A stretch of DNA of 64,000 nt, from NCBI RefSeq assembly GCF_027158485.1, contig NZ_JAMKYJ010000011.1. The stretch is one strand, 5' to 3'. Under the pieces are notes generated by a model that did no database searches, was not told the DNA's origin, and was given only the letters and a program-made list of their open reading frames with translations. This document shows, one piece after another, positions 44,235-53,994 of the stretch. Positions within the stretch are counted from its first letter, which is position 1, and each line of letters begins with the position of its first letter. The position numbers were made by a program, and so were the translations under genes. Origin of the DNA: Oxalobacter formigenes. Its GTDB lineage: Bacteria; Pseudomonadota; Gammaproteobacteria; Burkholderiales; Burkholderiaceae_D.

Positions 44235-46814
44235 ATGACGACAAATCAACCCACTATCGGCGAAGTCATCCAGAAAAAGAAAATTCATGGCCTGACATCG
44301 AAGGAGGCCGAAGAAAGACTGCAAGCGGAAGGGTTGAATGAACTGTCATCCGCCAAACCCCAATCGATTCTTGCGATTGCATGGGGCGTTGTATCGGAAC
44401 CCATGTTCCTGTTACTGCTTTCCTGCGGCATCATCTATCTGTTGATCGGTAATCTGGAGGATGCCCTGATTTTGCTGGGTTCCGTCGCGATTATCGTGAC
44501 CATGAGTTTTTTTCAGGAAAAGAAAAGCGAAAGGACACTTGAAGCATTGCGCGATTTGACGAGTCCGCGCGCACTCGTCTTGCGGGATGATGAACAAATC
44601 CGGATTTCCGGCAAAGACGTCGTTCGTGAAGATATCATTTTCCTCTCCGAAGGTGATCGCGTCCCGGCAGACGCCTATTTGCTGGAAGCGCAAAACATGA
44701 CTGTCGACGAGTCGCTTTTAACAGGTGAATCAGTCCCCGTACGCAAACAGGCTTCCGACACGGGTGATATCTCTTCCGAAAGCAAGCCCGGTGGCGACGA
44801 TTTGCCTTTCCTGTTTTCCGGTTCACTCGTCGTACAGGGAAAAGGCATCGCCCGCGTGACGGCGATCGGTGAAAGAACCGAACTGGGAAAAATCGGCAAG
44901 GCACTTTCTTCGCAGGAGACTGAAACCAGCCGGGTTCAGGCGGAAACGAGCCATGCCGTCAAGGTCGTGGCCACCACCAGCGCCGCACTCGTCGGTCTTC
45001 TGGTTATCTGGTACGGCATAACCCGTCATGACTGGTTGAATGGCATTCTGGCCGGTTTGACGCTGGCGATGAGTATCATGCCTGCTGAATTCCCTTTGGT
45101 TCTGGCGATTTTCCTCGGCCTCGGTGCATGGCGCATGGCACAAAAACATGTCCTGACACGCCGGATACCTGCTATCGAAATGCTGGGAGCGGCCACGGTT
45201 TTATGCGTTGACAAAACCGGGACGCTGACACAAAACCGTATGGTTTTATCGAAAATCATGACTCATGGCGATCTCTACACTTTTGATGGAGAAGCGTCAT
45301 TAAAACACGATAACTTTCCGGAAAAATTCCATGAAACACTGGAATTCGCCATGCTCTCCAGCCAGCGGGATCCTTTCGATCCGATGGAACGGGCCATCCA
45401 GCAAGCCGGGCGGCAGGTATTGGCAGGAACCGAACATATTCATGACAGCTGGTCGCTGGTTGAGGAATACCCTCTTTCACGCGAATTGCTGGCAATCTCC
45501 CGTGTCTGGCGTTCTCCCGATCTGACCCAATATGTCATTGCCGCCAAGGGTGCACCTGAAGCGATTATGGATCTTTGCCATCTGGATGAAAAAACGATGG
45601 CGACTATTTCTGAACAGGTCAATTCCCTTGCCGAACAGGGTTTGCGCGTTCTGGCTGTCGCCAAAGCGTCTTTCAGCCATAAAGAACTTCCTTCCCAGCA
45701 GCATGATTTCGATTTCGAATTTTTGGGAATTATCGGTCTGGCCGATCCATTACGGCCGACTGTGAGAACGGCTGTGAAAGAATGCCTGACCGCCGGTATC
45801 CGGGTCATCATGATCACCGGCGATTATCCGGCCACGGCAAAAAAGATTGCCGAAGAAGCGGGTCTGGACGCCAGCGGTGTGGTTCTGACGGGACAGGAAA
45901 TGGAGTTTTTAAGCCCCGAAGAACTGAAAGAACGCATCCGGAAAGGGAATGTTTTTTGCAGGGCAACACCGGAACAGAAACTCCAGCTCGTCAACATGCT
46001 GAAAGAAAATGGCGAGATCGTGGCGATGACAGGCGACGGCGTCAACGATGCCCCGGCTTTGAAATCGGCCCATATCGGTATTGCGATGGGTGAAAGGGGT
46101 ACCGATGTCGCCCGTGAATCGGCTTCGCTCGTTTTGTTGAATGACGATTTTTCATCCATCGTCTGTGCCGTCAGACTGGGCAGGCGTATTTTCGACAATA
46201 TCCGCAAGGCGGTCGTCTTCATCGTTGCAGCTCACATCCCTATTGCCGGATTGTCGCTCATTCCTGTCATGCTGGGATGGCCTTTGATGCTGTTGCCGAT
46301 CCATATCGTGTTTTTCGAATTGATGGTCGATCCGATCTGTTCGGTGGCTTTTGAAAATGAACCGGAAGAAACCGATGTCATGACACGGCCTCCCCGTCCC
46401 ACTAATGCCAGGATTTTCGACAAATCCATACTGCTGCTGGGCGTCAAACAGGGACTGGCCCTTCTCGCATGGGTCGTCTTCGTTTACTGGTTTGCGCAGA
46501 AAAACGGTTTCGATTCCGAACAGGCCAGAACGCTGACCTTTACGGCAATGATTATGGGTGATATCTGGCTGATCCTGATCAACCGTTCCTGGAGCCGGTC
46601 TTTTTTCAAATCACTTGTGCAACCGAACAGGATTTTGTGGTCAGTTCTCGCTGCGACGATAGCCGTGCTGGTAGTCGGAATCTTCGTACCGGCAGTACGA
46701 ACCCTGTTCCATTTTGGCGCCGTTCAGTGGGGATACATCGTCATATCGATTGTAGCAACAGCCGTGTTTACAGGACTGATTTCACTGATTCCGTTTTTCA
46801 GAAGGCAAAAATGA
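44235..46814 (+). CDS. Cation-translocating P-type ATPase (P2-like)
   Basis: The 859-residue protein has the P-type order: N-terminal cation ATPase domain (LTSKEAEERLQAEGLNEL), the actuator domain with LTGES, the phosphorylation motif DKTGTLTQNR (Asp326) and the hinge motif MTGDGVNDAPALK. About ten transmembrane helices are present. TM4 carries PAEFPLVLAIFLGLG instead of the PEGLP of SERCA-type calcium pumps. TM6 has ELMVDPICS instead of NLVTDG. The ion is therefore uncertain; calcium, magnesium or a monovalent cation are options. No dedicated regulator is adjacent. Confidence 0.9.
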   Translation: MTTNQPTIGEVIQKKKIHGLTSKEAEERLQAEGLNELSSAKPQSILAIAWGVVSEPMFLLLLSCGIIYLLIGNLEDALILLGSVAIIVTMSFFQEKKSERTLEALRDLTSPRALVLRDDEQIRISGKDVVREDIIFLSEGDRVPADAYLLEAQNMTVDESLLTGESVPVRKQASDTGDISSESKPGGDDLPFLFSGSLVVQGKGIARVTAIGERTELGKIGKALSSQETETSRVQAETSHAVKVVATTSAALVGLLVIWYGITRHDWLNGILAGLTLAMSIMPAEFPLVLAIFLGLGAWRMAQKHVLTRRIPAIEMLGAATVLCVDKTGTLTQNRMVLSKIMTHGDLYTFDGEASLKHDNFPEKFHETLEFAMLSSQRDPFDPMERAIQQAGRQVLAGTEHIHDSWSLVEEYPLSRELLAISRVWRSPDLTQYVIAAKGAPEAIMDLCHLDEKTMATISEQVNSLAEQGLRVLAVAKASFSHKELPSQQHDFDFEFLGIIGLADPLRPTVRTAVKECLTAGIRVIMITGDYPATAKKIAEEAGLDASGVVLTGQEMEFLSPEELKERIRKGNVFCRATPEQKLQLVNMLKENGEIVAMTGDGVNDAPALKSAHIGIAMGERGTDVARESASLVLLNDDFSSIVCAVRLGRRIFDNIRKAVVFIVAAHIPIAGLSLIPVMLGWPLMLLPIHIVFFELMVDPICSVAFENEPEETDVMTRPPRPTNARIFDKSILLLGVKQGLALLAWVVFVYWFAQKNGFDSEQARTLTFTAMIMGDIWLILINRSWSRSFFKSLVQPNRILWSVLAATIAVLVVGIFVPAVRTLFHFGAVQWGYIVISIVATAVFTGLISLIPFFRRQK

Positions 46815-46819
46815 AAGGG

Positions 46820-47452
46820 TCACTTTTTCAGATGTGGATTGTGTCGAAGCATAGCGAAAAGCGCGTTATTCACCCGTTTGGTATCTTCGATCAAATCGAA
46901 GCTGTCAGGCATAAACAACCAGCTGCGCAATAGCCCGGAGAAAGTGAATCCCATCAGACGGGAAGCCAGTCCGATATCGAGATCTTCAGGCAATTGCTTT
47001 CTCAATTGTGCATTGCTGAGAGTATTTTGTATCATGCTATTGCAATAGGTTTGCCATTCTTTTTGCTGGATGACAATGGCATCGGATTCATCCGTGTATT
47101 CGCATTTATGAAAAAGGATATTCAAAACCTTCCGGTAATGCGGGTTATCGATGATGCCCTGCATAAGATTTTCATGCCCGGCACTCAATTGTTCAAGCGG
47201 ATCTTCTGTATCCTTGTCAGCTGTTTTTTCAACAAGTGCTTTCATCGGACCACGGACTCTGTCGCACATGGCTTCAAACAATTCCACCTTGTTTTTGAAA
47301 TGCCAATATATGGCGCCACGGGTCACGCCCGCTGCTTCCGCAATTTCGTTCAAGGTCGTCCGTGAAACCCCTCTTGCATTAAAAACATCCTCGGCTGCAT
47401 CGAGAATTCGTTCACGAGTTTCAAGAGGTTTTTTTCGTACGGCGCCTTCCAT
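46820..47452 (-). CDS. TetR/AcrR-family repressor of the adjacent RND efflux operon
   Basis: ATG 47452, behind AAGGA, gives 210 residues (MEGAVRKKPLETRERILDAA); a GTG 6 bases upstream is less likely. The TetR helix-turn-helix is at about 27-50 (ARGVSRTTLNEIAEAAGVTR, then GAIYWHFKNKVELF), as in AcrR, TtgR and MtrR. The C-terminal domain should bind hydrophobic drugs. It is divergent from the acrA-like gene, and the gap holds a strong AcrR-type palindrome. It is convergent, nearly overlapping, with the P-type ATPase gene. Repression of both itself and the pump is inferred. Confidence 0.93.
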   Translation of the reverse strand: MEGAVRKKPLETRERILDAAEDVFNARGVSRTTLNEIAEAAGVTRGAIYWHFKNKVELFEAMCDRVRGPMKALVEKTADKDTEDPLEQLSAGHENLMQGIIDNPHYRKVLNILFHKCEYTDESDAIVIQQKEWQTYCNSMIQNTLSNAQLRKQLPEDLDIGLASRLMGFTFSGLLRSWLFMPDSFDLIEDTKRVNNALFAMLRHNPHLKK

Positions 47453-47537
47453 TAGCACTTCCTTTTAACAAGTTGTAACAATTTATTAGTGTTGTTGCGC
47501 AAAAATATCGTCTGAACGATAATCAGGAGAAATAGAT

Positions 47538-47562
47538 TACATACATTCATGATTGTATGTTA
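47538..47562. promoter_or_regulatory. AcrR-like operator between the TetR gene and the acrA-like gene
   Basis: ACATACATTCATGATTGTAT plus GT (47539-47560) is a 22-bp palindrome broken only at two symmetric positions. It closely resembles the E. coli AcrR operator TACATACATTTATGAATGTA as I recall it. It lies about 76 bases from the repressor start and 104 from the acrA-like start. Confidence 0.85.
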
Positions 47563-47665
47563 GATTACCTTCCCAGTCATCTACAATATGGCCTTTATTT
47601 TTATATAAATTGGTTTTCCTGTTTCCTGACCAATTGAAAACCGATCCATTACACAAAAAAAATCC

Positions 47666-48931
47666 ATGAGATCCATTTCCTGTTTAAAAAGCGTAGGCGC
47701 TGCCCTCATAGCCGTTTCTCTCCTTTCCGCCTGCGGCGACAAAGCCGCACCACCGGCCCAGTTGCCAGAGGCGGCATATGTGACGATCGCCCCTGAAAAA
47801 AGAGCGGTTGAAAACGAATTGCCAGGCCGTCTGGAATCGTACCGGACAGCAGAAGTGCGTGCCCGTGTTCCCGGTATTGTTTTGAAGCGGACCTTTGAAG
47901 AAGGCGCATTTGTCAAGCAGGGACAGGTTCTCTTCAAGATCGATCCCCGAAGCTATCAGGCTTCGGTGCAAAACGCCAAAGCAGCGCTTTCACGTGCAGA
48001 AGCCAACAAGGTGCAGGCCGACCTGAAACTGAAACGGTACAAACCTCTGGTCGAAATCAACGCCATCAGCAAACAGGAATATGATGATGCGATTGCCGCT
48101 GCAAAACAGGCAAGCGCCGATGTTGAAGCCGCCAAGGCCACTCTGGTCAACAACAAGTTGAATCTGGAATATGCGACCGTTACCGCTCCGATTTCCGGAC
48201 GGATCGGCCGTGCAATGGTGACTGAAGGCGCACTGGTCGGACAAAACGAAGCGACTCTTCTGGCCACTATCCAGCAGATCAACCCGATTTACCTGAACCT
48301 GACCCAGTCGAGCGCCGAATTGCTGAAACTGCGCCAGATGATGCAAAGCGGGGCCTTGAAAGATGCGGAAAAATCCGGCCTGAAAGTTACCATGGTCATG
48401 GAAGACGGTTCGATTTACCCACACACCGGTAAATTGCTCTTTTCTGATATTTCTGTTGATCCGACTACAGGTGAACTGGCCTTGAGGGCCCTTTTCCCCA
48501 ATCCGGATAATATGCTGTTGCCGGGCATGTTCGTCCGTGCCCGCCTCGAACAGGCTGTCAACGAAAATGCCATTACTGTTCCCCAACAGGCTGTCCAGCA
48601 TACCAATGACGGCTCGCAGGTCATCGTCATCAATCAGGAAAACAAGGCTGAGATCCGTCAGGTCAAGACGACCAGCGCTATCGGTAACCGCTGGCTCGTG
48701 ACCGAAGGGCTGCAACCCGGAGACCGCGTGATTGTCGAAGGATTGCAGAAAGTCAGACCAGGTTCACCAGTCAATCCAGTTGAATGGGTCGATCCGATGG
48801 CTCCTGCCAAGGCTCCAGCCGAAACCCCTGCCGCCGCTGCGCCGGCTACTGAAGCCGGTTCCAAAGCGGCTGACGGCGGGGCTGCCGCTGGCGCCGCTGA
48901 AGGACAGGCACAAACCACTCAGGCTAAATAA
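47666..48931 (+). CDS. acrA: RND efflux periplasmic adaptor lipoprotein (AcrA/MexA-like)
   Basis: The 421-residue protein has a lipobox LLSAC (Cys23). It then has the biotinyl-lipoyl half-motif (GRLESYRTAEVRARVPGIVL), a coiled-coil hairpin (about 100-165) with the middle signature TVTAPISGRIGRAMVTEGAL, beta-barrel and membrane-proximal domains, and an Ala/Pro-rich tail after about 375. It links the RND pump to the outer-membrane channel. The tail is longer than in E. coli AcrA. It starts the operon acrA-acrB-oprM, 20 bases before the next gene. Confidence 0.94.
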   Translation: MRSISCLKSVGAALIAVSLLSACGDKAAPPAQLPEAAYVTIAPEKRAVENELPGRLESYRTAEVRARVPGIVLKRTFEEGAFVKQGQVLFKIDPRSYQASVQNAKAALSRAEANKVQADLKLKRYKPLVEINAISKQEYDDAIAAAKQASADVEAAKATLVNNKLNLEYATVTAPISGRIGRAMVTEGALVGQNEATLLATIQQINPIYLNLTQSSAELLKLRQMMQSGALKDAEKSGLKVTMVMEDGSIYPHTGKLLFSDISVDPTTGELALRALFPNPDNMLLPGMFVRARLEQAVNENAITVPQQAVQHTNDGSQVIVINQENKAEIRQVKTTSAIGNRWLVTEGLQPGDRVIVEGLQKVRPGSPVNPVEWVDPMAPAKAPAETPAAAAPATEAGSKAADGGAAAGAAEGQAQTTQAK

Positions 48932-48951
48932 GCAAAAATAAGGAACATTTT

Positions 48952-51900
48952 ATGGCAAGGTTTTTTATTGACCGCCCTGTTTTTGCGTGGGTCATCGCAA
49001 TCTTCATTACACTGGCGGGGATCATTTCCATCACCCAGTTACCGGTGTCGCAATACCCGAATATTGCGCCACCTCAGGTCACTGTGTCGGCGACCTATCC
49101 GGGCGCAACGGCAAAAACGGTTGAAGACAGCGTTATTTCCATTATCGAACAGGAAATGAACGGTGCTACCGGTCTTCAATATATGGAATCCGAAAGCCAG
49201 AGTAACGGCTCCGGTAAAATTACCCTGACGTTCACACCTGAAACGGACGTCGAACTGGCTGCCGTCGACGTACAGAACCGCATCAAGCGTATCGAATCCC
49301 GTTTGCCTTCGGCTGTAAGCCAACAGGGTGTGCAGATCAACAAGGCTCGCAGTAACTATGTTGCCATTATCACACTTATTTCTTCCGACGGTAGTATGTC
49401 GCCTATCCAGCTGGGTGACTACCTGTCGCGTAACGTGATCAACGATATCAAACGTTTGCCGGGCGTGGGGGACGCAACGATTTTCGGGACGGAAAACGCG
49501 ATGCGTATCTGGATTGACCCGATCAAACTGACAGGACTCAAACTGACGCCAAATGACGTCGCCAACGCGATCAGGGGTCAGAATGCGGTGGTCACTTCCG
49601 GTGCCATCGCCGGAACGCCAAATGTCGGCACGGAAACATTCACTGCCAACGTGAATGTACGCGGGCAATTGAAAACCGCTGAGGAGTTCGGAAATATCGT
49701 TTTAAGAGCCAATACGGATGGTTCTCTTGTACGTCTGAAAGATGTCGCCCGTGTGGAACTGGGCGGGCAATCGTATGAAACATATGCCCGTCTGGACGGC
49801 CATCCGATCGCCGGCTTCGGTGTCCTTCCGACACCGACCGCCAACACGATGGCGATGATGCAATCCATCCGGGACAAGATGGAAGAGCTGTCACAATATT
49901 TTCCGAAAGGCGTAACTTACAGTATCCAGAACGATACATCCAAATTCGTCAAGGTTTCCATTCATGAAGTGGTGAAAACCCTGTTTGAAGGTATTTTCCT
50001 GGTTTTCGTCATCATGTATCTGTTCCTTCAGAATTTCAGGTACACGATCATTCCGACCATCGTTGTTCCGATTGCGTTGATGGGAACCTTCGCCGTGATG
50101 AATGCGTTGGGCTTTTCCATCAACATGCTCTCCATGTTCGGTATGGTGCTCTCCATTGGCATTCTGATTGACGATGCCATTGTGGTGGTTGAAAACGTGG
50201 AACGTATCATGGCGACGGAAGGCCTGTCGCCCCGTGATGCGACTTACAAGGCGATGGGCCAGATCACAGGGGCTATTGTCGGTATTTCCCTTGTCCTGAC
50301 AGCCGTTTTCATCCCGATGGCATTCTTCGGTGGTTCGGTTGGCGCCATTTATCGACAGTTCTCGATTGCGATGGTCGCATCGATGGCATTCTCGGCATTT
50401 CTGGCACTGTCCCTGACGCCGGCGCTCTGTGCAACGATTCTGAAACCGATCGATCCCAACGCTCATGAGGAGAAAAAAGGCTTCTTCGGCTGGTTCAACC
50501 GCAAGTTCCACAGCATGACGATGACGTACGAGCGTCAAGTATCCAAAACACTTGGCAGAACCATGCGTTACATGCTCATCTACGGTGCGATCGTCGTCTG
50601 TACAGCGTTCATGTTCTGGAAATTGCCGACATCCTTCCTTCCGAATGAGGATCAGGGTTACGTTTATACCAACGTGCAGCTACCTTCCGGCGCGACACAG
50701 GCCAGAACGCTTGATGCCTTGAAAGTCGTTGAAGACCAGTTCATGAAAGAGCCTGGCGTCGATCACATCGTGACCGTTGTCGGCCACAGTTTTTCGGGTA
50801 ACGGTCAAAACGGCGGCCTGGCTTTCGTTACGTTGAAGGACTGGGATGAACGCGGTTCCGACGACTCGGCCGACGCCATCGTCAAACGGGCTTTCGGACG
50901 CTTTTCGCAAGTCCGCGATGCGATTATTTTCCCGATGAGTCCTCCTCCGATTCGTGAACTCGGTACGGAATCCGGATTTGTCTTCCGTCTGCAGGATCGT
51001 GCAAGTAAAGGCAATGAAGCTCTGGTCGCAGCAAAAAACCAGTTATTGCAACTCGCACGACAAAGCAAGGTATTCAAGAACGTCCGCTTCGACGGTATGG
51101 AAAACGCCGCCCAGCTCGAGTTGAAAATCGACCGTGAAAAAGCGAATGCACTTGGCGTGTCGTTTGACGATATCAATTCAACACTGGCTACTGCTTTCGG
51201 TTCTAATTATGTGAACGACTTCGACAGCAAGGGACGCCAGCAGCGTGTAGTCGTTCAACTGGACGCGTCTGAACGCATGACGCCGGACGACATCAAGAAT
51301 CTGTACGTCCGGAATTCGAAAGGCACGATGGTTCCGTTCTCGGCTTTCTCCTCATCGGAATGGTCCAATGGCCCTGTCCAGCTGATCCGTTACAACGGGT
51401 ATCCGGCCATGCGTATTACCGGTAGCCCTGCCGAAGGATACAGTACCGGTGCGGCGATGGATGAAATGGTAGCGCTCACGCAGCAATTGCCGGAAGGTTT
51501 CGGTTATGAATGGACCGGTCAGTCACTGGAAGAAAAAACCTCGGGTTCGCAGGCGCCTATGCTGTTCGCCCTGTCGCTTCTCGCCGTTTTCCTCTGTCTT
51601 GCCGCACTGTATGAAAGTACGTCGATTCCGGTCGCCGTCCTTCTGGTGGTTCCACTCGGTGTGTTCGGTGCCCTGATCGGTGTGTTCTTGAGAGGCATGC
51701 CGAATGACGTTTACTTCAAGGTCGGGTTGATTGCAACCATCGGTCTTGCCGCGAAAAATGCGATTCTGATCGTTGAATTCGCCAAGGATCTGCAGGCGCA
51801 AGGCAAAGGGCTCATCCGTTCCACCCTTGAAGCGGTCAGGTTGCGTTTCCGTCCGATCATCATGACGTCGCTGGCCTTTATTCTGGGTGTCGTCCCTCTG

Positions 51901-52191
51901 GCGATCGCATCCGGCGCGGGTTCTGCCGCACAGCAGGCTATCGGTACCGGTGTTCTGTTCGGTATGATTGCAGCAACGGTTCTGGCCGTTTATCTGGTGC
52001 CGATCTTCTTTATTGTCGTCCGTTCCCTGTTCTCGGGCAGTGCACGCCAACAGTCGATGTACGCACGAAACAATACACAGGACAGAAAGAAACCCTGGAA
52101 AATCAGCTGGGACTTCTTAAATCGCGGAAGCAGGAAAGACAAGGAAAGTCAGCAAGACAATGAAAGTCAGAAGGACAAAGAAGATGATTAA
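48952..52191 (+). CDS. acrB: RND multidrug efflux transporter (AcrB/MexB-like)
   Basis: The 1079-residue protein has the HAE1-RND layout of twelve transmembrane helices and two large periplasmic loops. It starts MARFFIDRPVFAWVIAIFIT. The proton-relay aspartate pair lies in GILIDDAIVVVEN and the TM10 lysine in LAAKNAILIVEFAKDLQ. It exports drugs and bile-like compounds by proton antiport. The C-terminal about 30 residues are a charged low-complexity tail with imperfect 18-base repeats coding DKESQQ/DNESQK, absent from E. coli AcrB. Its 3' end overlaps the oprM-like start by 8 bases. Confidence 0.96.
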   Translation: MARFFIDRPVFAWVIAIFITLAGIISITQLPVSQYPNIAPPQVTVSATYPGATAKTVEDSVISIIEQEMNGATGLQYMESESQSNGSGKITLTFTPETDVELAAVDVQNRIKRIESRLPSAVSQQGVQINKARSNYVAIITLISSDGSMSPIQLGDYLSRNVINDIKRLPGVGDATIFGTENAMRIWIDPIKLTGLKLTPNDVANAIRGQNAVVTSGAIAGTPNVGTETFTANVNVRGQLKTAEEFGNIVLRANTDGSLVRLKDVARVELGGQSYETYARLDGHPIAGFGVLPTPTANTMAMMQSIRDKMEELSQYFPKGVTYSIQNDTSKFVKVSIHEVVKTLFEGIFLVFVIMYLFLQNFRYTIIPTIVVPIALMGTFAVMNALGFSINMLSMFGMVLSIGILIDDAIVVVENVERIMATEGLSPRDATYKAMGQITGAIVGISLVLTAVFIPMAFFGGSVGAIYRQFSIAMVASMAFSAFLALSLTPALCATILKPIDPNAHEEKKGFFGWFNRKFHSMTMTYERQVSKTLGRTMRYMLIYGAIVVCTAFMFWKLPTSFLPNEDQGYVYTNVQLPSGATQARTLDALKVVEDQFMKEPGVDHIVTVVGHSFSGNGQNGGLAFVTLKDWDERGSDDSADAIVKRAFGRFSQVRDAIIFPMSPPPIRELGTESGFVFRLQDRASKGNEALVAAKNQLLQLARQSKVFKNVRFDGMENAAQLELKIDREKANALGVSFDDINSTLATAFGSNYVNDFDSKGRQQRVVVQLDASERMTPDDIKNLYVRNSKGTMVPFSAFSSSEWSNGPVQLIRYNGYPAMRITGSPAEGYSTGAAMDEMVALTQQLPEGFGYEWTGQSLEEKTSGSQAPMLFALSLLAVFLCLAALYESTSIPVAVLLVVPLGVFGALIGVFLRGMPNDVYFKVGLIATIGLAAKNAILIVEFAKDLQAQGKGLIRSTLEAVRLRFRPIIMTSLAFILGVVPLAIASGAGSAAQQAIGTGVLFGMIAATVLAVYLVPIFFIVVRSLFSGSARQQSMYARNNTQDRKKPWKISWDFLNRGSRKDKESQQDNESQKDKEDD

Positions 52192-53635
52192 GAAATTAAC
52201 CCTCGTTTTACTGGCTGCCGGTGTCTTGAGCAGTTGCAGTATGGCGCCCAATTACGTGCGACCGGATGCCCCGATTGAAAGCCAGTTCCCGGGCAACGCG
52301 GATGACGCTTCTGCAAAAACGCCCGTGACGCAAATCGGATGGAATGAATTTTTCCATGAACCGCGATTGAAAGCGCTGATCGCTGCCGCAATTGAAAACA
52401 ATCGTGATTTGAGAGTAGCAGCCTTGCGAATTGAGGAAGCGCGTGCCCTGTATGGCATCCAGTGGGCTGACCGTCTCCCGAATTTCGAAGCTCAGGGAGC
52501 CGGAACCCGTCAAAGAACGGTCGGCACAACCGGCGGCATGGTAACACAGGGCAATTACACTGTTGGCCTGGGTCTGGCTGCCTTCGAGCTGGACTTCTTC
52601 GGAAGGGTGAAAAGCCTGTCGGACGCTGCACTGGCAGAATATCTGGCCACGGAAGAAGCCCAACGTGCCGCCTATATCAGCCTTGTTTCGGAAGTGGCCA
52701 AAACCTATCTGACCGAACGTGCACAAGCGCGACAGATTGAGTTGGCAAAAGAATCCTACGAGTCTTACAAACGCAGCTATGAGCTGATGCAAAAGCGTTA
52801 TGAAGTCGGTGCATCTTCCGCACTGGAATTGCGTCAGTATGAAACGCTGATGCAATCGGCACTGGTTTCGCTCTCCACCCTGCAAAGACAACGCGCCCAG
52901 ACAGAAAACGCACTTGTCGTACTGATTGGTGGAAAGCAGATCAAGGATCTTCCTGCGGCGCACGACTTGTCGGAAGACGACATCATGCAGGACATTCCCG
53001 CCGGATTGCCGTCCGATCTGATCAACAACCGGCCGGACATTCGCCAGTATGAACAATTGCTCAAGTCAGCGAACGCCAATATCGGCGCAGCCAGAGCAGC
53101 CTTTTTCCCGCGTATTACCCTGACAGGTTTTGCCGGAACAGCAAGCCCGACTTTATCCGGCCTTTTCGATGCCGGGTCCGGTGCATGGACATTTATGCCG
53201 CAACTGACACTGCCGATTTTCGATGCAGGCCGCAATATCAGCAATCTGGATCTGGCAGAGGCTCGCAAGAATATCGCGGTGGCCCAATATGAAAAAACCG
53301 TTCAGGTCGCTTTCCGTGAAGTCGCTGACGCCCTGATGGCACGCGACTGGTTGAATGAACAGGTCAAGGCTCAGGCTGCTGTTCTGAAATCAGAGACGGA
53401 ACGCCTGAAACTGTCCGAAGCGCGGTACAACAACGGTATTGCCAGTTCGCTGGAAGTATTCGATTCACAACGCCAGCAATTTGCGGCACAGCAGTCGCTG
53501 GTTGACGCACGTCTGTTACGCCTGATCAATACAGTGGAACTGTATCGTTCACTGGGTGGCGGCATCGTCGATGCCAATGCGCCGAAAACAGCCAAAACAA
53601 CTGCTGAACCGGTAGCGCAAAATACTGAAGGCTGA
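52184..53635 (+). CDS. oprM: Outer membrane efflux lipoprotein (OprM/NodT family)
   Basis: ATG 52184 overlaps the acrB-like stop and gives 483 residues. The lipobox is VLSSC (Cys18). SMAPNYVRPDAPIESQFPG is the typical NodT/OprM start, and two OEP repeats follow with GVGASSALELRQYETL-like and YNNGIASSLEVFDSQRQQF motifs. It forms the trimeric channel of the tripartite pump. An upstream start at 52160 lies in the acrB-like gene and would disrupt the lipoprotein signal. Confidence 0.95.
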   Translation: MIKKLTLVLLAAGVLSSCSMAPNYVRPDAPIESQFPGNADDASAKTPVTQIGWNEFFHEPRLKALIAAAIENNRDLRVAALRIEEARALYGIQWADRLPNFEAQGAGTRQRTVGTTGGMVTQGNYTVGLGLAAFELDFFGRVKSLSDAALAEYLATEEAQRAAYISLVSEVAKTYLTERAQARQIELAKESYESYKRSYELMQKRYEVGASSALELRQYETLMQSALVSLSTLQRQRAQTENALVVLIGGKQIKDLPAAHDLSEDDIMQDIPAGLPSDLINNRPDIRQYEQLLKSANANIGAARAAFFPRITLTGFAGTASPTLSGLFDAGSGAWTFMPQLTLPIFDAGRNISNLDLAEARKNIAVAQYEKTVQVAFREVADALMARDWLNEQVKAQAAVLKSETERLKLSEARYNNGIASSLEVFDSQRQQFAAQQSLVDARLLRLINTVELYRSLGGGIVDANAPKTAKTTAEPVAQNTEG

Positions 53636-53994
53636 TAAAAAAACGGATAATGTCTGCCTGTGCAATATTTATTGAAAGAAATATTCAATTCTGTTGCACG
53701 GGCAACAACGTTTTTAAATCCGGATAGCTGTTGTTTCAAAATGCCTGCATTTTTTGGCTATAATCAATTTTGATTTTATTGATTATGGCATTATTTTCCG
53801 GAACAGGTTTACGTTAAAATCTGTCATTAAATGCCGGACCGGTTTTATTGATCAGTGTTCTGCAATATCAGCGTCTTTCATGTAATATGTTTGCCATTCA
53901 TATATATTCATGAATCCACGGATATCCAAATATCTCCAATAAACATTTTCGGGTATTTTTTTAACTGATACTCACCTCTTTTTTCGAGGACATC
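53636..53994. other. Intergenic region between the oprM-like gene and trxA
   Basis: This AT-rich stretch has no gene. A dyad ATAATCAA (53760-53767) with TTGATTAT (53779-53786) lies in the middle and could be a regulatory site; the spacing does not fit an FNR box. Promoter(s) for trxA are expected from about 53840 on. Confidence 0.5.

Noticed and set aside
53760..53786. Possible FNR box upstream of trxA
   Set aside because: The half-sites are in the wrong orientation and spacing (ATAATCAA-N11-TTGATTAT, not TTGAT-N4-ATCAA).
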